From positions 18,204 through 82,203 of the forward strand of contig JBCCUK010000019.1 of the NCBI GenBank assembly GCA_039196965.1: a stretch of 64,000 bases of DNA. The letters run 5' to 3'. Positions 8,166-16,668 of the stretch are shown piece by piece. The first letter of the stretch is position 1; every line of letters starts with the position of its first letter. This stretch comes from CALLCD01 sp039196965 (GTDB lineage Bacteria > Pseudomonadota > Alphaproteobacteria > Caulobacterales > Hyphomonadaceae). The notes under the pieces were generated by a model. The model was given only the letters and a program-made list of their open reading frames with translations. It did no database searches and was not told where the DNA came from. The position numbers were made by a program, and so were the translations under genes.

Positions 8166-9748
8166 CTGACCAGCCTGCCTCCACAAAAACGAGCACTGAT
8201 ATCTGGCATGAAATACTAGAGGAGAAGAAAAGCTTCCGAGGCGTGTTGCGCGCGTTAATAATCCTTCTGGGTATTGCCGCGCTGATAGCTCTTGGAATGT
8301 TCTATTATTCCTACAGGACACTTACCGAGCAGGAGGCGCGGTACACGGCGGAAGTTCGTTCTATGGAGATCCGTAACGAAATTGCGCGCGGTGATGCCGC
8401 CCGTGAACGCCAGACAGTTCTGACCCGAACGCTCGAAATCAGAGAAGAGCTCGCGCGGGCTGCCGGGGCGACGATATTCAATGATATGGCACGGCAGGTT
8501 GCCGCCAATGGCGCAGGGCAGTCTGAAATTGATGCAGCACTGGAAGAGGCCCGGCTGTTCACGGCTGGGGCCAATCTGGATGCGTCCCGCTACGCATTTG
8601 TTAGGGCCGTGCGTGAGGATCAGTGCGCGCCGGATACCGCATCATTGCCGGTGAGCGTCTGCCTTTTCCTGCAAGCGGTCTCGCTTGACTGGGCGGAGAA
8701 GGACAATCGTTCGCCCGGATCGAAAGAACCGTCTGAGCGGCTAGGAATTGATGCCCCAGTCGCATTGGTTGAAGCTTACCGGCAGGTCGTCAATGTCGAG
8801 GCGCGATCTGGACTTACCGCTTATACGCCGTTTGCCCACGCCGGCCTGGCGCAGCTTCACTATGCCTATGCTGACAATAATCAGCGCGGCGTTGATGAAG
8901 ATTGCCGGGAAACTGTGCGTCAGACCAATGTTGCACTCGAAACCGGATTTGAAGGCATAGGGCCTTATCTGTTGGCCGGGGAATGCCTCCGTAAACAGGG
9001 GCGTCCCGCCGATGCAAATGCCATGTTTCGCGAGGCGAGCGCTTGGTACGAAGCGGCTCAATCCTCTCCCGATTTCGACGAAAGCCGTTTTCCACCGGAC
9101 GTTTTCAGGCTTGCCTATCATGGTGAGGGGACAACCGAGATCGCCATGATCGCATCCGGCCAGTTTCTGGGGGATGACGGGCAAATGATTACGGCCCTAC
9201 GGACCGCAGAGAGGAACCTTGAAATTGCGGCGGGCCGCCGTGTGGCCAGGGGAGAGGGTGATGTTGGCGAGGTATACACAACTGAAAATATTGGTTTTAT
9301 ATACGTGCTCGAAGAGGACTGGCCTTCTGCGATCTACCACACCAGCCTTGTGAATGAGGTTTTGCCGCTCGCCTGGAACCTTGTCGTCCGCCGTATCGCG
9401 GCAGAGGCGTTGTACGACAATATCAGCGGTGCCAGTGGCCCGAATGCCGGGCTTTCCACTCCAGAATCAGCTAAGGAGATTGCCTGCGAGGCGGAGCGGC
9501 TGTTGCTCGCGATGCGTTACGAATACTTCGACGAGGAAGAGATCTTGAAACTACTGCCTTCGGATCGAGGGTATGACGGACTTGTTCGCGAGTTGGTTCG
9601 GAAACCGAAACTCGAATATGAGCGCCGCAGCCGCGCCGCCGAAGCACGACGGGAGGCATTAAGTGCAGCCTATCCGACAAGCGGTGGTGATTATTATGGT
9701 ACGGAGTTTTGCCGCCCAGTAAGACAGCAGGGCTGGCTTCCGTTCTAG
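8162..9748 (+). CDS. Membrane-anchored protein with coiled coil and TPR-like helical region, unknown function
   Basis: The 528-residue protein has a short cytoplasmic N-terminus, one membrane helix at about 27-49 (LIILLGIAALIALGMFYYS), a charged heptad-like coiled coil (about 52-105), and a long helical domain whose repeated pattern (for example PYLLAGECLRKQGRPADANAMF, described by positions 270-292) looks like degenerate TPR/Sel1 units. It ends GWLPF. It is translationally coupled to the small membrane protein upstream. The pair is conserved-looking but unassigned; a scaffold role in the periplasm is inference. Confidence 0.65.
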   Translation: MTDQPASTKTSTDIWHEILEEKKSFRGVLRALIILLGIAALIALGMFYYSYRTLTEQEARYTAEVRSMEIRNEIARGDAARERQTVLTRTLEIREELARAAGATIFNDMARQVAANGAGQSEIDAALEEARLFTAGANLDASRYAFVRAVREDQCAPDTASLPVSVCLFLQAVSLDWAEKDNRSPGSKEPSERLGIDAPVALVEAYRQVVNVEARSGLTAYTPFAHAGLAQLHYAYADNNQRGVDEDCRETVRQTNVALETGFEGIGPYLLAGECLRKQGRPADANAMFREASAWYEAAQSSPDFDESRFPPDVFRLAYHGEGTTEIAMIASGQFLGDDGQMITALRTAERNLEIAAGRRVARGEGDVGEVYTTENIGFIYVLEEDWPSAIYHTSLVNEVLPLAWNLVVRRIAAEALYDNISGASGPNAGLSTPESAKEIACEAERLLLAMRYEYFDEEEILKLLPSDRGYDGLVRELVRKPKLEYERRSRAAEARREALSAAYPTSGGDYYGTEFCRPVRQQGWLPF

Positions 9749-9769
9749 TTTTGTACTTGACCTGACAAG

Positions 9770-10252
9770 GTGATCTGGCCTCTTTGGGGGATGGACGCCT
9801 TCGCTGAAATCGACCTTGATCCTTTGCATCCCGGAGCAGCCTTGATTGCCCGCGGCGTATCCAGGGTTTTTAGCGAGCTGGCCTGGACCAGCGTGATCGA
9901 GCTGACACTCGCAAACCGTCGCCGCGCCGATGTCTGTGCGCTGAGCCCTCAGGGTGACATCGCGATTGTGGAAATCAAATCCTCGGTTGCGGATTTTCGA
10001 TCAGATCACAAATGGCCAGAATATCAGCCCTATTGCGACCAGTTTTACTTTGCGGTCAGCCATGACTTTCCAAAGGATCTGGTCCCTGATGAAGCAGGGC
10101 TTATCGTAGCGGATGGCTTTGGTGGCGTGATCTTGCGTGAGCCAGATCGTTCTTCCCTCAAGGCCGCGCGTCGGAAAGCGGTGATGTTGAGATTTGCCCA
10201 TGCGGCCGCCGGCCGGCTGATGCAGTTGAACAGCTCTTCGAGCCAGGTCTAG
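9770..10252 (+). CDS. mmcB: MmcB-family DNA repair protein (PD-(D/E)xK-like)
   Basis: The 160-residue protein matches the MmcB family, described in Caulobacter as part of the DNA-damage response. The nuclease-like core is visible: Asp54 in RRRADV, then VEIKSS with Glu68 and Lys70, followed by the conserved DFRSDHKWPEYQPYCDQFYFAV segment (76-97). This suggests a restriction-endonuclease-like fold. The GTG at 9770 or the ATG at 9791 could be the start; neither has a good ribosome-binding site. I see no LexA box (GTTC-N7-GTTC) in the 21-bp gap before it. Confidence 0.82.
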   Translation: MIWPLWGMDAFAEIDLDPLHPGAALIARGVSRVFSELAWTSVIELTLANRRRADVCALSPQGDIAIVEIKSSVADFRSDHKWPEYQPYCDQFYFAVSHDFPKDLVPDEAGLIVADGFGGVILREPDRSSLKAARRKAVMLRFAHAAAGRLMQLNSSSSQV

Positions 10253-10261
10253 GCAGATATT

Positions 10262-10711
10262 GTGAGCCATACCTATCCCCTTGCTTCGTCTGCCGAGGCG
10301 GCGCTGGAAGCGACCGGCGAAGCAGCGCGGACGCGCTATGAGGCCGAGCGGCTGGCCGGGGAAGATATGCGGGTCGTCAGCCTTGAAACGGAGTGGATTA
10401 CCCTGGATGCCAAGGCTCTGGGCGGTTTGCTTGAAAAAGCCGAGAGTGGTGTCGGTGAAGGATTTGTTCAGCGCTACGAAAACGCTGATGGAACGCCTGT
10501 TCTGGCCGTCACCTATTGGCGGCTGGTGCCACAGCTGAAAGGTATCGGCAAACAGAAAACCAAGGCGAAACCGAAAAAGAAAGTGGAGGACCACACGGAC
10601 GACCTCTACTTCAAGAAAGGTCGAACCAAGCGGCGACGCCGAGGCGTTCATCCCCTGCAACTGGATTTGTTTGAAGAAGGAACTGTCGCCGAACGCGAGG
10701 GCTGGGACTAG
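10262..10711 (+). CDS. Hypothetical protein with basic C-terminal tail
   Basis: The 149-residue protein starts at GTG 10262, 10 bp after the MmcB-type gene, probably in one transcript. An Ala/Glu-rich N-terminal helix is followed by a small alpha/beta stretch (FVQRYENADGTPVLAVTYW) and a strongly basic linker (KQKTKAKPKKK and KKGRTKRRRRG). It ends in an acidic tip containing LDLFEE. QLDLFEE resembles the QxxLF clamp-binding consensus found at the ends of repair proteins. That reading, and a link to DNA, are inference. No family is recognised. Confidence 0.6.
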   Translation: MSHTYPLASSAEAALEATGEAARTRYEAERLAGEDMRVVSLETEWITLDAKALGGLLEKAESGVGEGFVQRYENADGTPVLAVTYWRLVPQLKGIGKQKTKAKPKKKVEDHTDDLYFKKGRTKRRRRGVHPLQLDLFEEGTVAEREGWD

Positions 10712-10835
10712 GTTTGAGGCGCTGAGTTTCGAACGTTTTTTTGCGAGCGGGGGGCAAAAGTTTGGAGCGGCTTAGATGGTGCGAATTGACGTCTCCAAGC
10801 AACCATTCCATCTCATAACTCCAAATACAAAGGTG

Positions 10836-10878
10836 TTGACCTAAGTGTTGGCGATGTGATACTTAGGCAAATGCCTAA
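10836..10878 (+). promoter_or_regulatory. Promoter with two overlapping palindromes (ArsR operator) and probable leaderless start
   Basis: TTGACC (10836-10841) and GATACT (10858-10863) are 16 bp apart, placing the transcription start within a base or two of the ATG at 10871. Two perfect inverted repeats cover it. CCTAAGT (10840-10846) pairs with ACTTAGG (10861-10867) over a 14-bp spacer. TTAGGCA (10863-10869) pairs with TGCCTAA (10872-10878) over 2 bp. Together they lie on the -10 box and the start codon, the expected place for autorepression by the ArsR protein encoded next. Confidence 0.65.
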
Positions 10879-11227
10879 TCAAATTGATGCTCTTGACGAC
10901 GTTTTTCGGGCGCTCTCTGATCCAACCCGACGCGCTGTCGTTCGGCAACTCAGCAGTGGCCCTGCCAGCGTGTCTGAACTCGCTGAACCGTTTGACATGG
11001 CCCTGCCGTCGTTTGTCCAACATTTGAACATTCTGCAATCTGCTGGCCTTGTGAGTTCTATAAAGGTGGGACGGGTCCGGACCTGCAAACTCGTTCCTGA
11101 AACACTGACACCTGTCGAAGAGTGGTTGACCGATACGAAGCGCTTCTGGGCCAAACGCATCGATGCTCTGGAGAACTATCTCGCCGACGAAACAGCGAAA
11201 GACAGAAGGGGGAAGGCTGAGCCATGA
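10871..11227 (+). CDS. ArsR/SmtB-family transcriptional regulator
   Basis: The 118-residue winged-helix protein begins VFRALSDPTRRAVVRQL, typical of ArsR regulators. The recognition region is about residues 33-62 (VSELAEPFDMALPSFVQHLNIL). No cysteine metal site of the ArsR or SmtB type is visible; the only Cys is in the wing (TCKLV). This belongs to the subfamily paired with AHSA1 proteins rather than a metal sensor. I prefer ATG 10871 to the upstream GTG 10856 because the promoter would start transcription at about 10870. It overlaps the next gene by four bases (ATGA). Confidence 0.88.
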   Translation: MPNQIDALDDVFRALSDPTRRAVVRQLSSGPASVSELAEPFDMALPSFVQHLNILQSAGLVSSIKVGRVRTCKLVPETLTPVEEWLTDTKRFWAKRIDALENYLADETAKDRRGKAEP

Positions 11228-11742
11228 GTGAGCTCAAAAACGTCACCATTGTTGGCAGTGGGACCACACGCCGAATAACGCTTGAGCGACAGCTCGAAGC
11301 GCCCATCGAAAAAGTATGGCAAGCCATCACATCAATCGATGCGCTGAAGCAATGGTGGGTGGATTGGCAGGACGGTGGCAAGATCGAACAAGAAGAAGGC
11401 GGTCGAATTATCCTAGGCGATGGTTCCTGGATCAATGGGTCCATTAAAATCTGGGCCCCGCCTCACGTATTTTCCTTCACATGGCATGAAAGCCTGGCCG
11501 ATCCCCAAAACACGATCGGTTATGATGAGAAGACCAAAGGCCTTTTGCGGATAGACCTTATTGAGGCAAACGCTGATCAGACCTTTCTGACATTGATCCA
11601 GTTTCTTCCGGCGGCGGACACTGTCGGCGGAGCAGCAGGCTGGCACTATTTTGGTGAGATCCTGTTCAGTTATCTAAAGGGCGAGAAGATCACCTATCGC
11701 ACAGATCGGTTCGAAGAGCTGAAAAGCTTGTATGCGAGATGA
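11224..11742 (+). CDS. SRPBCC/AHSA1-domain protein
   Basis: The 172-residue protein is a START-like fold of the AHSA1 (activator of Hsp90 ATPase homologue) group. Typical segments are RRITLERQLEAPIEKVWQAIT, DALKQWW, a central GGRIILGDGSWINGSI-KIW, and the long C-terminal helix GWHYFGEILFSYLKG. Such proteins form a hydrophobic cavity for a small ligand. The ArsR-AHSA1 pair is a recurrent arrangement; ligand and role are unknown. It is coupled to the regulator by ATGA overlap. Confidence 0.85.
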   Translation: MSELKNVTIVGSGTTRRITLERQLEAPIEKVWQAITSIDALKQWWVDWQDGGKIEQEEGGRIILGDGSWINGSIKIWAPPHVFSFTWHESLADPQNTIGYDEKTKGLLRIDLIEANADQTFLTLIQFLPAADTVGGAAGWHYFGEILFSYLKGEKITYRTDRFEELKSLYAR

Positions 11743-11849
11743 GGGAACTTTACCTTGAGCCTGTTTCAGGCATGTTGAGCGATTACTTAGTGTCTACATA
11801 TTCACCGCGGGCGGCCAAAAACTCGCATACTTTTTCTTGAGCTCAGGCT

Positions 11850-12839
11850 TCAGCTCAACCCTTCCATTCCGGCGTCGTTCAGGAAGGCTTCAAGGCCGTC
11901 TGATTTGCTGAGCTTCTGCACAGCCTTCTTAACCGTGCGCCATGACTTTGACGCGTAGCGCTGGGTGCTCTGGCTGTAGGGTGTACCACCGATTTCCAGC
12001 TCTATGGCTTTCTTCCGCTTTGTGATTGCTTCTGAATTCGCCTCCGCCCAGGGCAGGAAAGTGACTGCCACTTCTTCCTTGAAGATCGGGAGCAGGGTGG
12101 CTTGCAATTCAGTAAGAGATACAAATGGTCCACCCGCCGTTGGGTTCTCCATAAACTCACACCACGCCGTTACAAAAGGAGCCCGATCCGTCAGCCATGT
12201 GCCATTGGTGGGGTCCATCAGGGTTTGCTGCAGTTGCCCGGCAAGGGCGAAGTCGGCTGGCGATGGGCGTCCGCCGAAGATAAACAGGTGTTGCTCCAAA
12301 TGCGCGTTCAACAGCTCGCAGAAGCGATGGAAGGACGCCGTCAGCAAAGGCCCGTTTTCGGCTGTTGCGCCAACGATTGCCAGACGCTCTGTCATGCGCG
12401 CAATAACAGATTCCTTGGCCTCGCGTTTTTTTGCAGGTTGTTTTCCCGACAGGAGCTGTTCAAGGACGCGAGCCGCCGCGGCTTCCTTGTCCGGGCTTTG
12501 GCCCCAGCGGCCAAGGAACATGGCCTTGTTCAGCCACTCATCGGCGTAGTCTTCCAGAATATATGACAGAGCCTGGCAGGCTTTATCCGCTGGCATCGCC
12601 GAAGGCTCTACAACTTTCTTTTCCAGCGCGGCCAGCATATTGGTCGAATCCTGACTGGCCTTGCCATCGGGATTGATGAGCAAAGGCACAGCAGGTAGCA
12701 CCGCGTGACGATTGAACTCTTCCTCGGTTGCCGCCGATCTTTGTACCCAATCGAAGTCTGCGCCTTTATAGCGCAGAAACGAGCGCACTTTCAGGGAGTA
12801 AGGGGAGGTCTCTGCCCCAAAGAGCCGATAATCAGCCAT
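11850..12839 (-). CDS. Glutathione S-transferase-like protein
   Basis: The 329-residue protein has an N-terminal thioredoxin-like domain (YRLFGAETSPYSLKVRSFLRYK) with the conserved proline in LPAVPLLI and SQDSTNML (glutathione gamma-glutamyl contact). A helical C-terminal domain (about 90-240) carries SPADFALAGQL, the usual N-capping and hydrophobic-staple motif. It is longer than a normal GST (about 210) because of an insert around 120-165 and an extra C-terminal region of about 80 residues. Fungal-type and DUF-fused GSTs have similar extensions. The substrate is unknown. It is convergent with the AHSA1 gene across a 107-bp gap that shows no clear terminator. Confidence 0.75.
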   Translation of the reverse strand: MADYRLFGAETSPYSLKVRSFLRYKGADFDWVQRSAATEEEFNRHAVLPAVPLLINPDGKASQDSTNMLAALEKKVVEPSAMPADKACQALSYILEDYADEWLNKAMFLGRWGQSPDKEAAAARVLEQLLSGKQPAKKREAKESVIARMTERLAIVGATAENGPLLTASFHRFCELLNAHLEQHLFIFGGRPSPADFALAGQLQQTLMDPTNGTWLTDRAPFVTAWCEFMENPTAGGPFVSLTELQATLLPIFKEEVAVTFLPWAEANSEAITKRKKAIELEIGGTPYSQSTQRYASKSWRTVKKAVQKLSKSDGLEAFLNDAGMEGLS

Positions 12840-12960
12840 GCATCATGCCCATTTGCTTTACAGTCGCCGTTCCCTATGCCAGCGCGATGCCAAAGCCAAG
12901 CCCTCTTTGCTTTGCATACTGCGTCCAGCTAGTCTTATCTAAGGTGTGGAGAAGAGATTC

Positions 12961-14004
12961 ATGCGGGTAATGCATGTCATGGCCGGTGCGCCGGAAGGGG
13001 GGGCCGAGAATATCATGCTGGAATCGGTGCTTGCCTTGGGCGAAGCCGGTCTGGATCAGTATGTGGTGACCCGCCCGCAAAATCAGTTCCGCCTCGATTG
13101 CTTTGCCGAGGCCGGAATCGGATACGCTACGTGCAGCTTTAATAAAGCGGCTCCTTTCTCAACTCGGAGGAAACTCCGCGAGGCGATTGAACGGTTCAAG
13201 CCGGACATTATCGAGTACTGGATGGGCCGGGCCGGGCAATTTGCCCCGGCAAAGTATCGGAGCCGGTCCATTGGCTGGTATGGCGGCTATTACAAACTGG
13301 AGCGCTTCAAGAATTGTGAATGGCATATAGGCCTCACGAAGGATCTTCTGCGGCACATTCGAGAGCAGGGTGTTGAGGATGACAGGTCCTTCATCGTCCA
13401 TACCTACGCGGATTTCGAGGATACAGCGCCGGTCGACCGGTCAAGCTTTGATACGCCCGTTGAAGCTCCTGTTGCCCTTGCGCTGGCCCGTCTGCATGAA
13501 AAAAAGGGACTTGATACGCTCCTCGACGCGGCCAAGCAGGTGGACGGCTTATATGTCTGGATTGCCGGTGACGGACCGCTGGAAGCTGCGTTGAAAGCCC
13601 AAAGCAAAGCGCTTGGTCTTGATGATCGTGTCCGGTTTCTCGGTTGGCGGAATGATCGAGGCGCACTGCTCGCGGCATGCGATATGGTGGCGTTTCCATC
13701 CCGGTACGAGCCTTTTGGCACCGTTACAGTGGATGCCTGGGCAGCGGGCAAACCGCTGGTCGCAGCCGATGCTGTAGGGCCTGCTGCCTATGTCGAGGAT
13801 GGCGTGTCCGGCCTCATGGTGCCGAAGAATGACGACGAGGCACTTGCCACAGCGCTGCGAAGGGTCATTGAGGAAGATGGTCTAGCGGGCAAGCTCGTTG
13901 ATGGGGGTCGGGCTGCCTATGAAGCGCAGTTTACAAAAGTCGCTTTTCAGCGAGATTCCATCGCTGTCTATCAGACAATCATTGCGGCCCCGGCAACGAG
14001 ATGA
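12961..14004 (+). CDS. Group 1 glycosyltransferase (GT4, GT-B fold)
   Basis: ATG 12961 follows GGAGAAGAG; an upstream GTG (12946) is less likely. The 347-residue protein begins RVMHVMAGAPEGGAENIML, the nucleotide-sugar GT-B start with a glycine loop. Its C-terminal half has WIAGDGPLEAAL, VRFLGWR, and SRYEPFGTVTVDAWAAGKP. The last corresponds to the GT4 E-x7-E motif, except that the second Glu is Asp. LHEKKGLDTLLDA is also typical. Donor and acceptor are unknown; it may serve cell-surface polysaccharide or lipopolysaccharide. Confidence 0.85.
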   Translation: MRVMHVMAGAPEGGAENIMLESVLALGEAGLDQYVVTRPQNQFRLDCFAEAGIGYATCSFNKAAPFSTRRKLREAIERFKPDIIEYWMGRAGQFAPAKYRSRSIGWYGGYYKLERFKNCEWHIGLTKDLLRHIREQGVEDDRSFIVHTYADFEDTAPVDRSSFDTPVEAPVALALARLHEKKGLDTLLDAAKQVDGLYVWIAGDGPLEAALKAQSKALGLDDRVRFLGWRNDRGALLAACDMVAFPSRYEPFGTVTVDAWAAGKPLVAADAVGPAAYVEDGVSGLMVPKNDDEALATALRRVIEEDGLAGKLVDGGRAAYEAQFTKVAFQRDSIAVYQTIIAAPATR

Positions 14005-14076
14005 CTTTGCAAAGGTCAGACGACCGCGCTAATGCAGCTGAGACAGAGATGAAACCTATAGAAGTGAGGTCTTGCC

Positions 14077-14835
14077 ATGGCTGGCCATAGCAAGTGGGCG
14101 AATATTCAGCACCGCAAAGGTGCCCAGGACAAGAAACGGTCCGCATTGTTCTCGCGGTTGTCCAAGGAAATCACTATCGCGTCGAAGATGGGTGGGCCTG
14201 ATCCGGACGGGAACCCTCGCCTGCGCTTGGCGATCCAGAACGCCAAGGGCCAGTCGATGCCCAAGGACAACATCCAGCGCGCGGTCGATAAGGGTCAGGG
14301 TGGTGGCGGTGAAGACTATGAAGAAGTCCGCTATGAGGGCTTCGGTCCGGGCGGCGTAGGCATTATTGTTGAGGCGTCTACGGACAATCGTAATCGCGCT
14401 GCGTCTGAGATCCGTACTGCCTTTTCCAAGAATGGCGGCAATCTTGGTGAGACGGGGTCCGTTTCCTTCGGCTTCGATCAGGTTGGCGAAGTGATTTATC
14501 CGACTGATGCCGGCGACGCAGAGGCCATTATGGAGGCGGCAATTGAAGCCGGTGCGGAAGATGTAGAGAGTGAGGACGATGCTCATTACATCTATACTGC
14601 GAGAGAGGATCTGCAGTCGGTCGCCGATGCTCTCTCTGCCCACTTTGGTGAGGATATGCCCGCAAAGTCAGCGAAGCTGATCTGGAAGCCGCAGAATACT
14701 GTTCCGGTGGAGGGTGATCCGGCATCAACGTTGATGAAACTCCTGGACGTGCTTGACGATCTTGATGACGTGCAGAACGTCTATGATAATTCCGAGCTTT
14801 CCGACGCTGAAATCGAACGGCTTGCAGCGGAGTAA
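14077..14835 (+). CDS. yebC: YebC/PmpR-family regulatory and translation-associated protein
   Basis: The 252-residue protein starts MAGHSKWANIQHRKGAQDKKR, the family hallmark, after a GAGG ribosome-binding site. The three-domain body contains NPRLRLAIQNAKGQSMPKDNI, YEGFGPGGVGIIVEASTDN-RNR, and the acidic C-terminus DLDDVQNVYDN. Proteins of this family bind DNA in some species and, in others, relieve ribosome stalling at proline runs. The window encodes long polyproline tracts (giant repeat protein, M23 lipoprotein), so the second role would be relevant. ruvC, its common neighbour, is not adjacent here. Confidence 0.93.
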   Translation: MAGHSKWANIQHRKGAQDKKRSALFSRLSKEITIASKMGGPDPDGNPRLRLAIQNAKGQSMPKDNIQRAVDKGQGGGGEDYEEVRYEGFGPGGVGIIVEASTDNRNRAASEIRTAFSKNGGNLGETGSVSFGFDQVGEVIYPTDAGDAEAIMEAAIEAGAEDVESEDDAHYIYTAREDLQSVADALSAHFGEDMPAKSAKLIWKPQNTVPVEGDPASTLMKLLDVLDDLDDVQNVYDNSELSDAEIERLAAE

Positions 14836-14871
14836 AATGGGACGCTGGCGAGCGTAAGCTGTGCGTTCAGA

Positions 14872-15204
14872 CTAATGTCCGCCCTGGACGTTGGTCAGAC
14901 GTAATCCTACGGCACCCACAAGAATCAGCATGATGTACATATATTGTATCAGTGCGAGTTTTTCGTCGAAGAAGAACGCACCGATAATGGCGATCGCGAC
15001 AATGCCAACCCCCGACCACAGGGCATAGACCATGCCTACGGGGAGAAGTTTCAGGGCGGGGGCGAGGGCAAAAAAGCAGACGCTGTAAAGCCCGATTGAG
15101 GTCATGCCCCAAACTGGTTTTTCAAAACCGTCAGATAATTTCAAAAATGTTGTGGCTGCGATTTCAAGAATGATCGCTATGCCGAGATAAATCCACCCAC
15201 TCAT
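14872..15204 (-). CDS. Small multidrug resistance (SMR/EmrE-like) transporter
   Basis: The 110-residue protein has four membrane helices. The essential membrane Glu14 (IILEIAATTFLKLSDGF) matches EmrE, as does the YALWSGVGIVAIAIIG segment of helix 3. Length and motifs fit a dual-topology proton-coupled exporter of cationic compounds, or of guanidinium in the Gdx subgroup. The start overlaps the stop of the lipase upstream (ATGA, 15201-15204), so the two are co-translated. Confidence 0.9.
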   Translation of the reverse strand: MSGWIYLGIAIILEIAATTFLKLSDGFEKPVWGMTSIGLYSVCFFALAPALKLLPVGMVYALWSGVGIVAIAIIGAFFFDEKLALIQYMYIMLILVGAVGLRLTNVQGGH

Positions 15205-16154
15205 ATATTCGCGCGCTCCAGAAGCCGATCAAAGGCATCCCAGAACTGCATTCTGAGATCATCCGTCTCCATCAGAATTTCATGGAATGCACCAGGCACA
15301 ATGATGTGTTCCGCATCTGGCAGGAGCGCTGCGATGCGGGCATGGGACTCATTCTCAACCAGCATTTCCTTCTCGGCCGTTGCGATCATCATCGGGATTG
15401 TCACACGGCGGATTTTTGCGGCCTTGGCGAAGGTGGCAAAAATCTGGAGGGAGGCACCGAGCCACCCCCAGGTGACCGGCCCAAGGAAGAGATCCGGCGA
15501 TGCATTGACGAGATCGCGGTTCATCTCCCAGCGCCGTTTGTCATGGGTCACAATGTTATTATCGAATGTCTCAGCGGGGCCGGGCTGCTGGATATAGTCA
15601 TTCGACCGGCCCATAACCCGCATGGCCCAGACGAGGTATCTCATCCCGAAAATGCGTTGTTTGATACCCCACATCGGTGCGCAGAAGGCGGCGGCTTCCA
15701 CGCGGACCAAGTCCTCCACGATGGCGGCAAGGGCAATCGCCCCGCCCATGGAATGGGCAACTGAAACATATGGTCGTGGAAGTCGTTCTTCGAGGGCCGA
15801 GAGCCCGTTCTTCAGCGCTCCCATGAATGTCTCAAACCGGTCGATGTGACCTTTCCCGCGATCTGGCAGGAGCCTGTCCGACAAACCCTGGCCCGGCCAG
15901 TCCAGAATGAGCACGGCAAAGCCGCGGTCCAGCAGATTGCCGGCCACTTCGAAGTATTTCTCAATGAACTCGCTGCGTCCCGGGCAGACGATTGCTGTAC
16001 CCCTTGCCGCTTTCGGATCCCTTGCCGGAATGATCGCGGCGCGTAGATTTCGGCCGCCGGAGCCCTTGAACCAAATCACCTCAGCTCCCGAAGGCACCGG
16101 ATTGCCTGGGATCTCAACAAAATGCTCTTTGTCCGAAGTGTCCTGGGGGCTCAT
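15201..16154 (-). CDS. Alpha/beta hydrolase, lysophospholipase (PldB-like)
   Basis: The 317-residue protein has the lysophospholipase-type pattern: GTAIVCPGRSEFIEKYFEVAGNLL, DWPGQGLSDR, and the nucleophile elbow AHSMGG-AIAL. The acid and His probably lie in IATAEKEMLVE and GAFHEILMETD. It matches the serine aminopeptidase S33/hydrolase_4 group that cleaves monoacylglycerols or lysophospholipids. There is no signal peptide, so it is cytoplasmic. It is followed by the coupled SMR transporter. Confidence 0.85.
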   Translation of the reverse strand: MSPQDTSDKEHFVEIPGNPVPSGAEVIWFKGSGGRNLRAAIIPARDPKAARGTAIVCPGRSEFIEKYFEVAGNLLDRGFAVLILDWPGQGLSDRLLPDRGKGHIDRFETFMGALKNGLSALEERLPRPYVSVAHSMGGAIALAAIVEDLVRVEAAAFCAPMWGIKQRIFGMRYLVWAMRVMGRSNDYIQQPGPAETFDNNIVTHDKRRWEMNRDLVNASPDLFLGPVTWGWLGASLQIFATFAKAAKIRRVTIPMMIATAEKEMLVENESHARIAALLPDAEHIIVPGAFHEILMETDDLRMQFWDAFDRLLERANI

Positions 16155-16175
16155 TGTCTATGGACCAAAATAGAA

Positions 16176-16206
16176 AACCCGCCCCGCATTCTCTGAGGGG
16201 CGGGTT
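16176..16206 (-). terminator. Rho-independent terminator after the SCP2 gene
   Basis: AACCCGCCCC (16176-16185) and GGGGCGGGTT (16197-16206) form a perfect 10-bp stem with an 11-base loop. Read leftward, the stem is followed by TTTTCTATTTT, so it ends the SCP2 transcript and separates it from the lipase gene starting at 16154. Confidence 0.88.
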
Positions 16207-16230
16207 CCCGCAAACCTATTTGGATTTCGC

Positions 16231-16533
16231 TTAAGCGAATTTGGACATCAGGGACTGCAGCTGCATTGCAACTGACATGTCGCCGTCAACTTTCAGCTTG
16301 CCTTGCATGAAGGCCATTGTTCCATCGAGTTCGCCGCTGCGCAGCTTTTCGAAATCGTCCCAGGAGACCTTAATCGTTGCGTCAGCATCGCCATCGTCAT
16401 TCGTGGCGGTTCCGCCCGGTCCGTCGATCAGCAGTTTGCCAACGTCACCAAAGTCGAATTTCACCTTTTTCGCGAATGCACCGCCGCCGGCAACAGCCTC
16501 AGCTGCTTTCGATGTGAGTTCTGAAAGATCCAT
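16231..16533 (-). CDS. SCP2 sterol-carrier-domain protein
   Basis: The 100-residue single-domain protein has the SCP2 features: VKFDFGDVGKLLIDG, a central DATIKVSWDDFEKLRSGELDGTMAFMQGKLKVDGDM, and the hydrophobic C-terminal helix. SCP2 domains bind acyl-CoA and other lipids. It is alone in its transcript, ended by the hairpin at 16176-16206, and divergent from the acyl-CoA carboxylase gene. Confidence 0.92.
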   Translation of the reverse strand: MDLSELTSKAAEAVAGGGAFAKKVKFDFGDVGKLLIDGPGGTATNDDGDADATIKVSWDDFEKLRSGELDGTMAFMQGKLKVDGDMSVAMQLQSLMSKFA

Positions 16534-16668
16534 CTGCGTCTCCTGATTTATGGGCCTTTAGTCTTCTGGGCGGACTTAACAGGCTAAATCGTTCGAAAGC
16601 AAGAGGTTGCGGGCGGTCGCAAGATTTCTGCTTGACCTTCCGCAGGGTGCCGCGTCTCTGGTTTTTTC

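Noticed and set aside
11759..11771. Hairpin GCCTG-TTT-CAGGC after the AHSA1 gene as a terminator
   Set aside because: The stem is only 5 bp, with no T run on either side.
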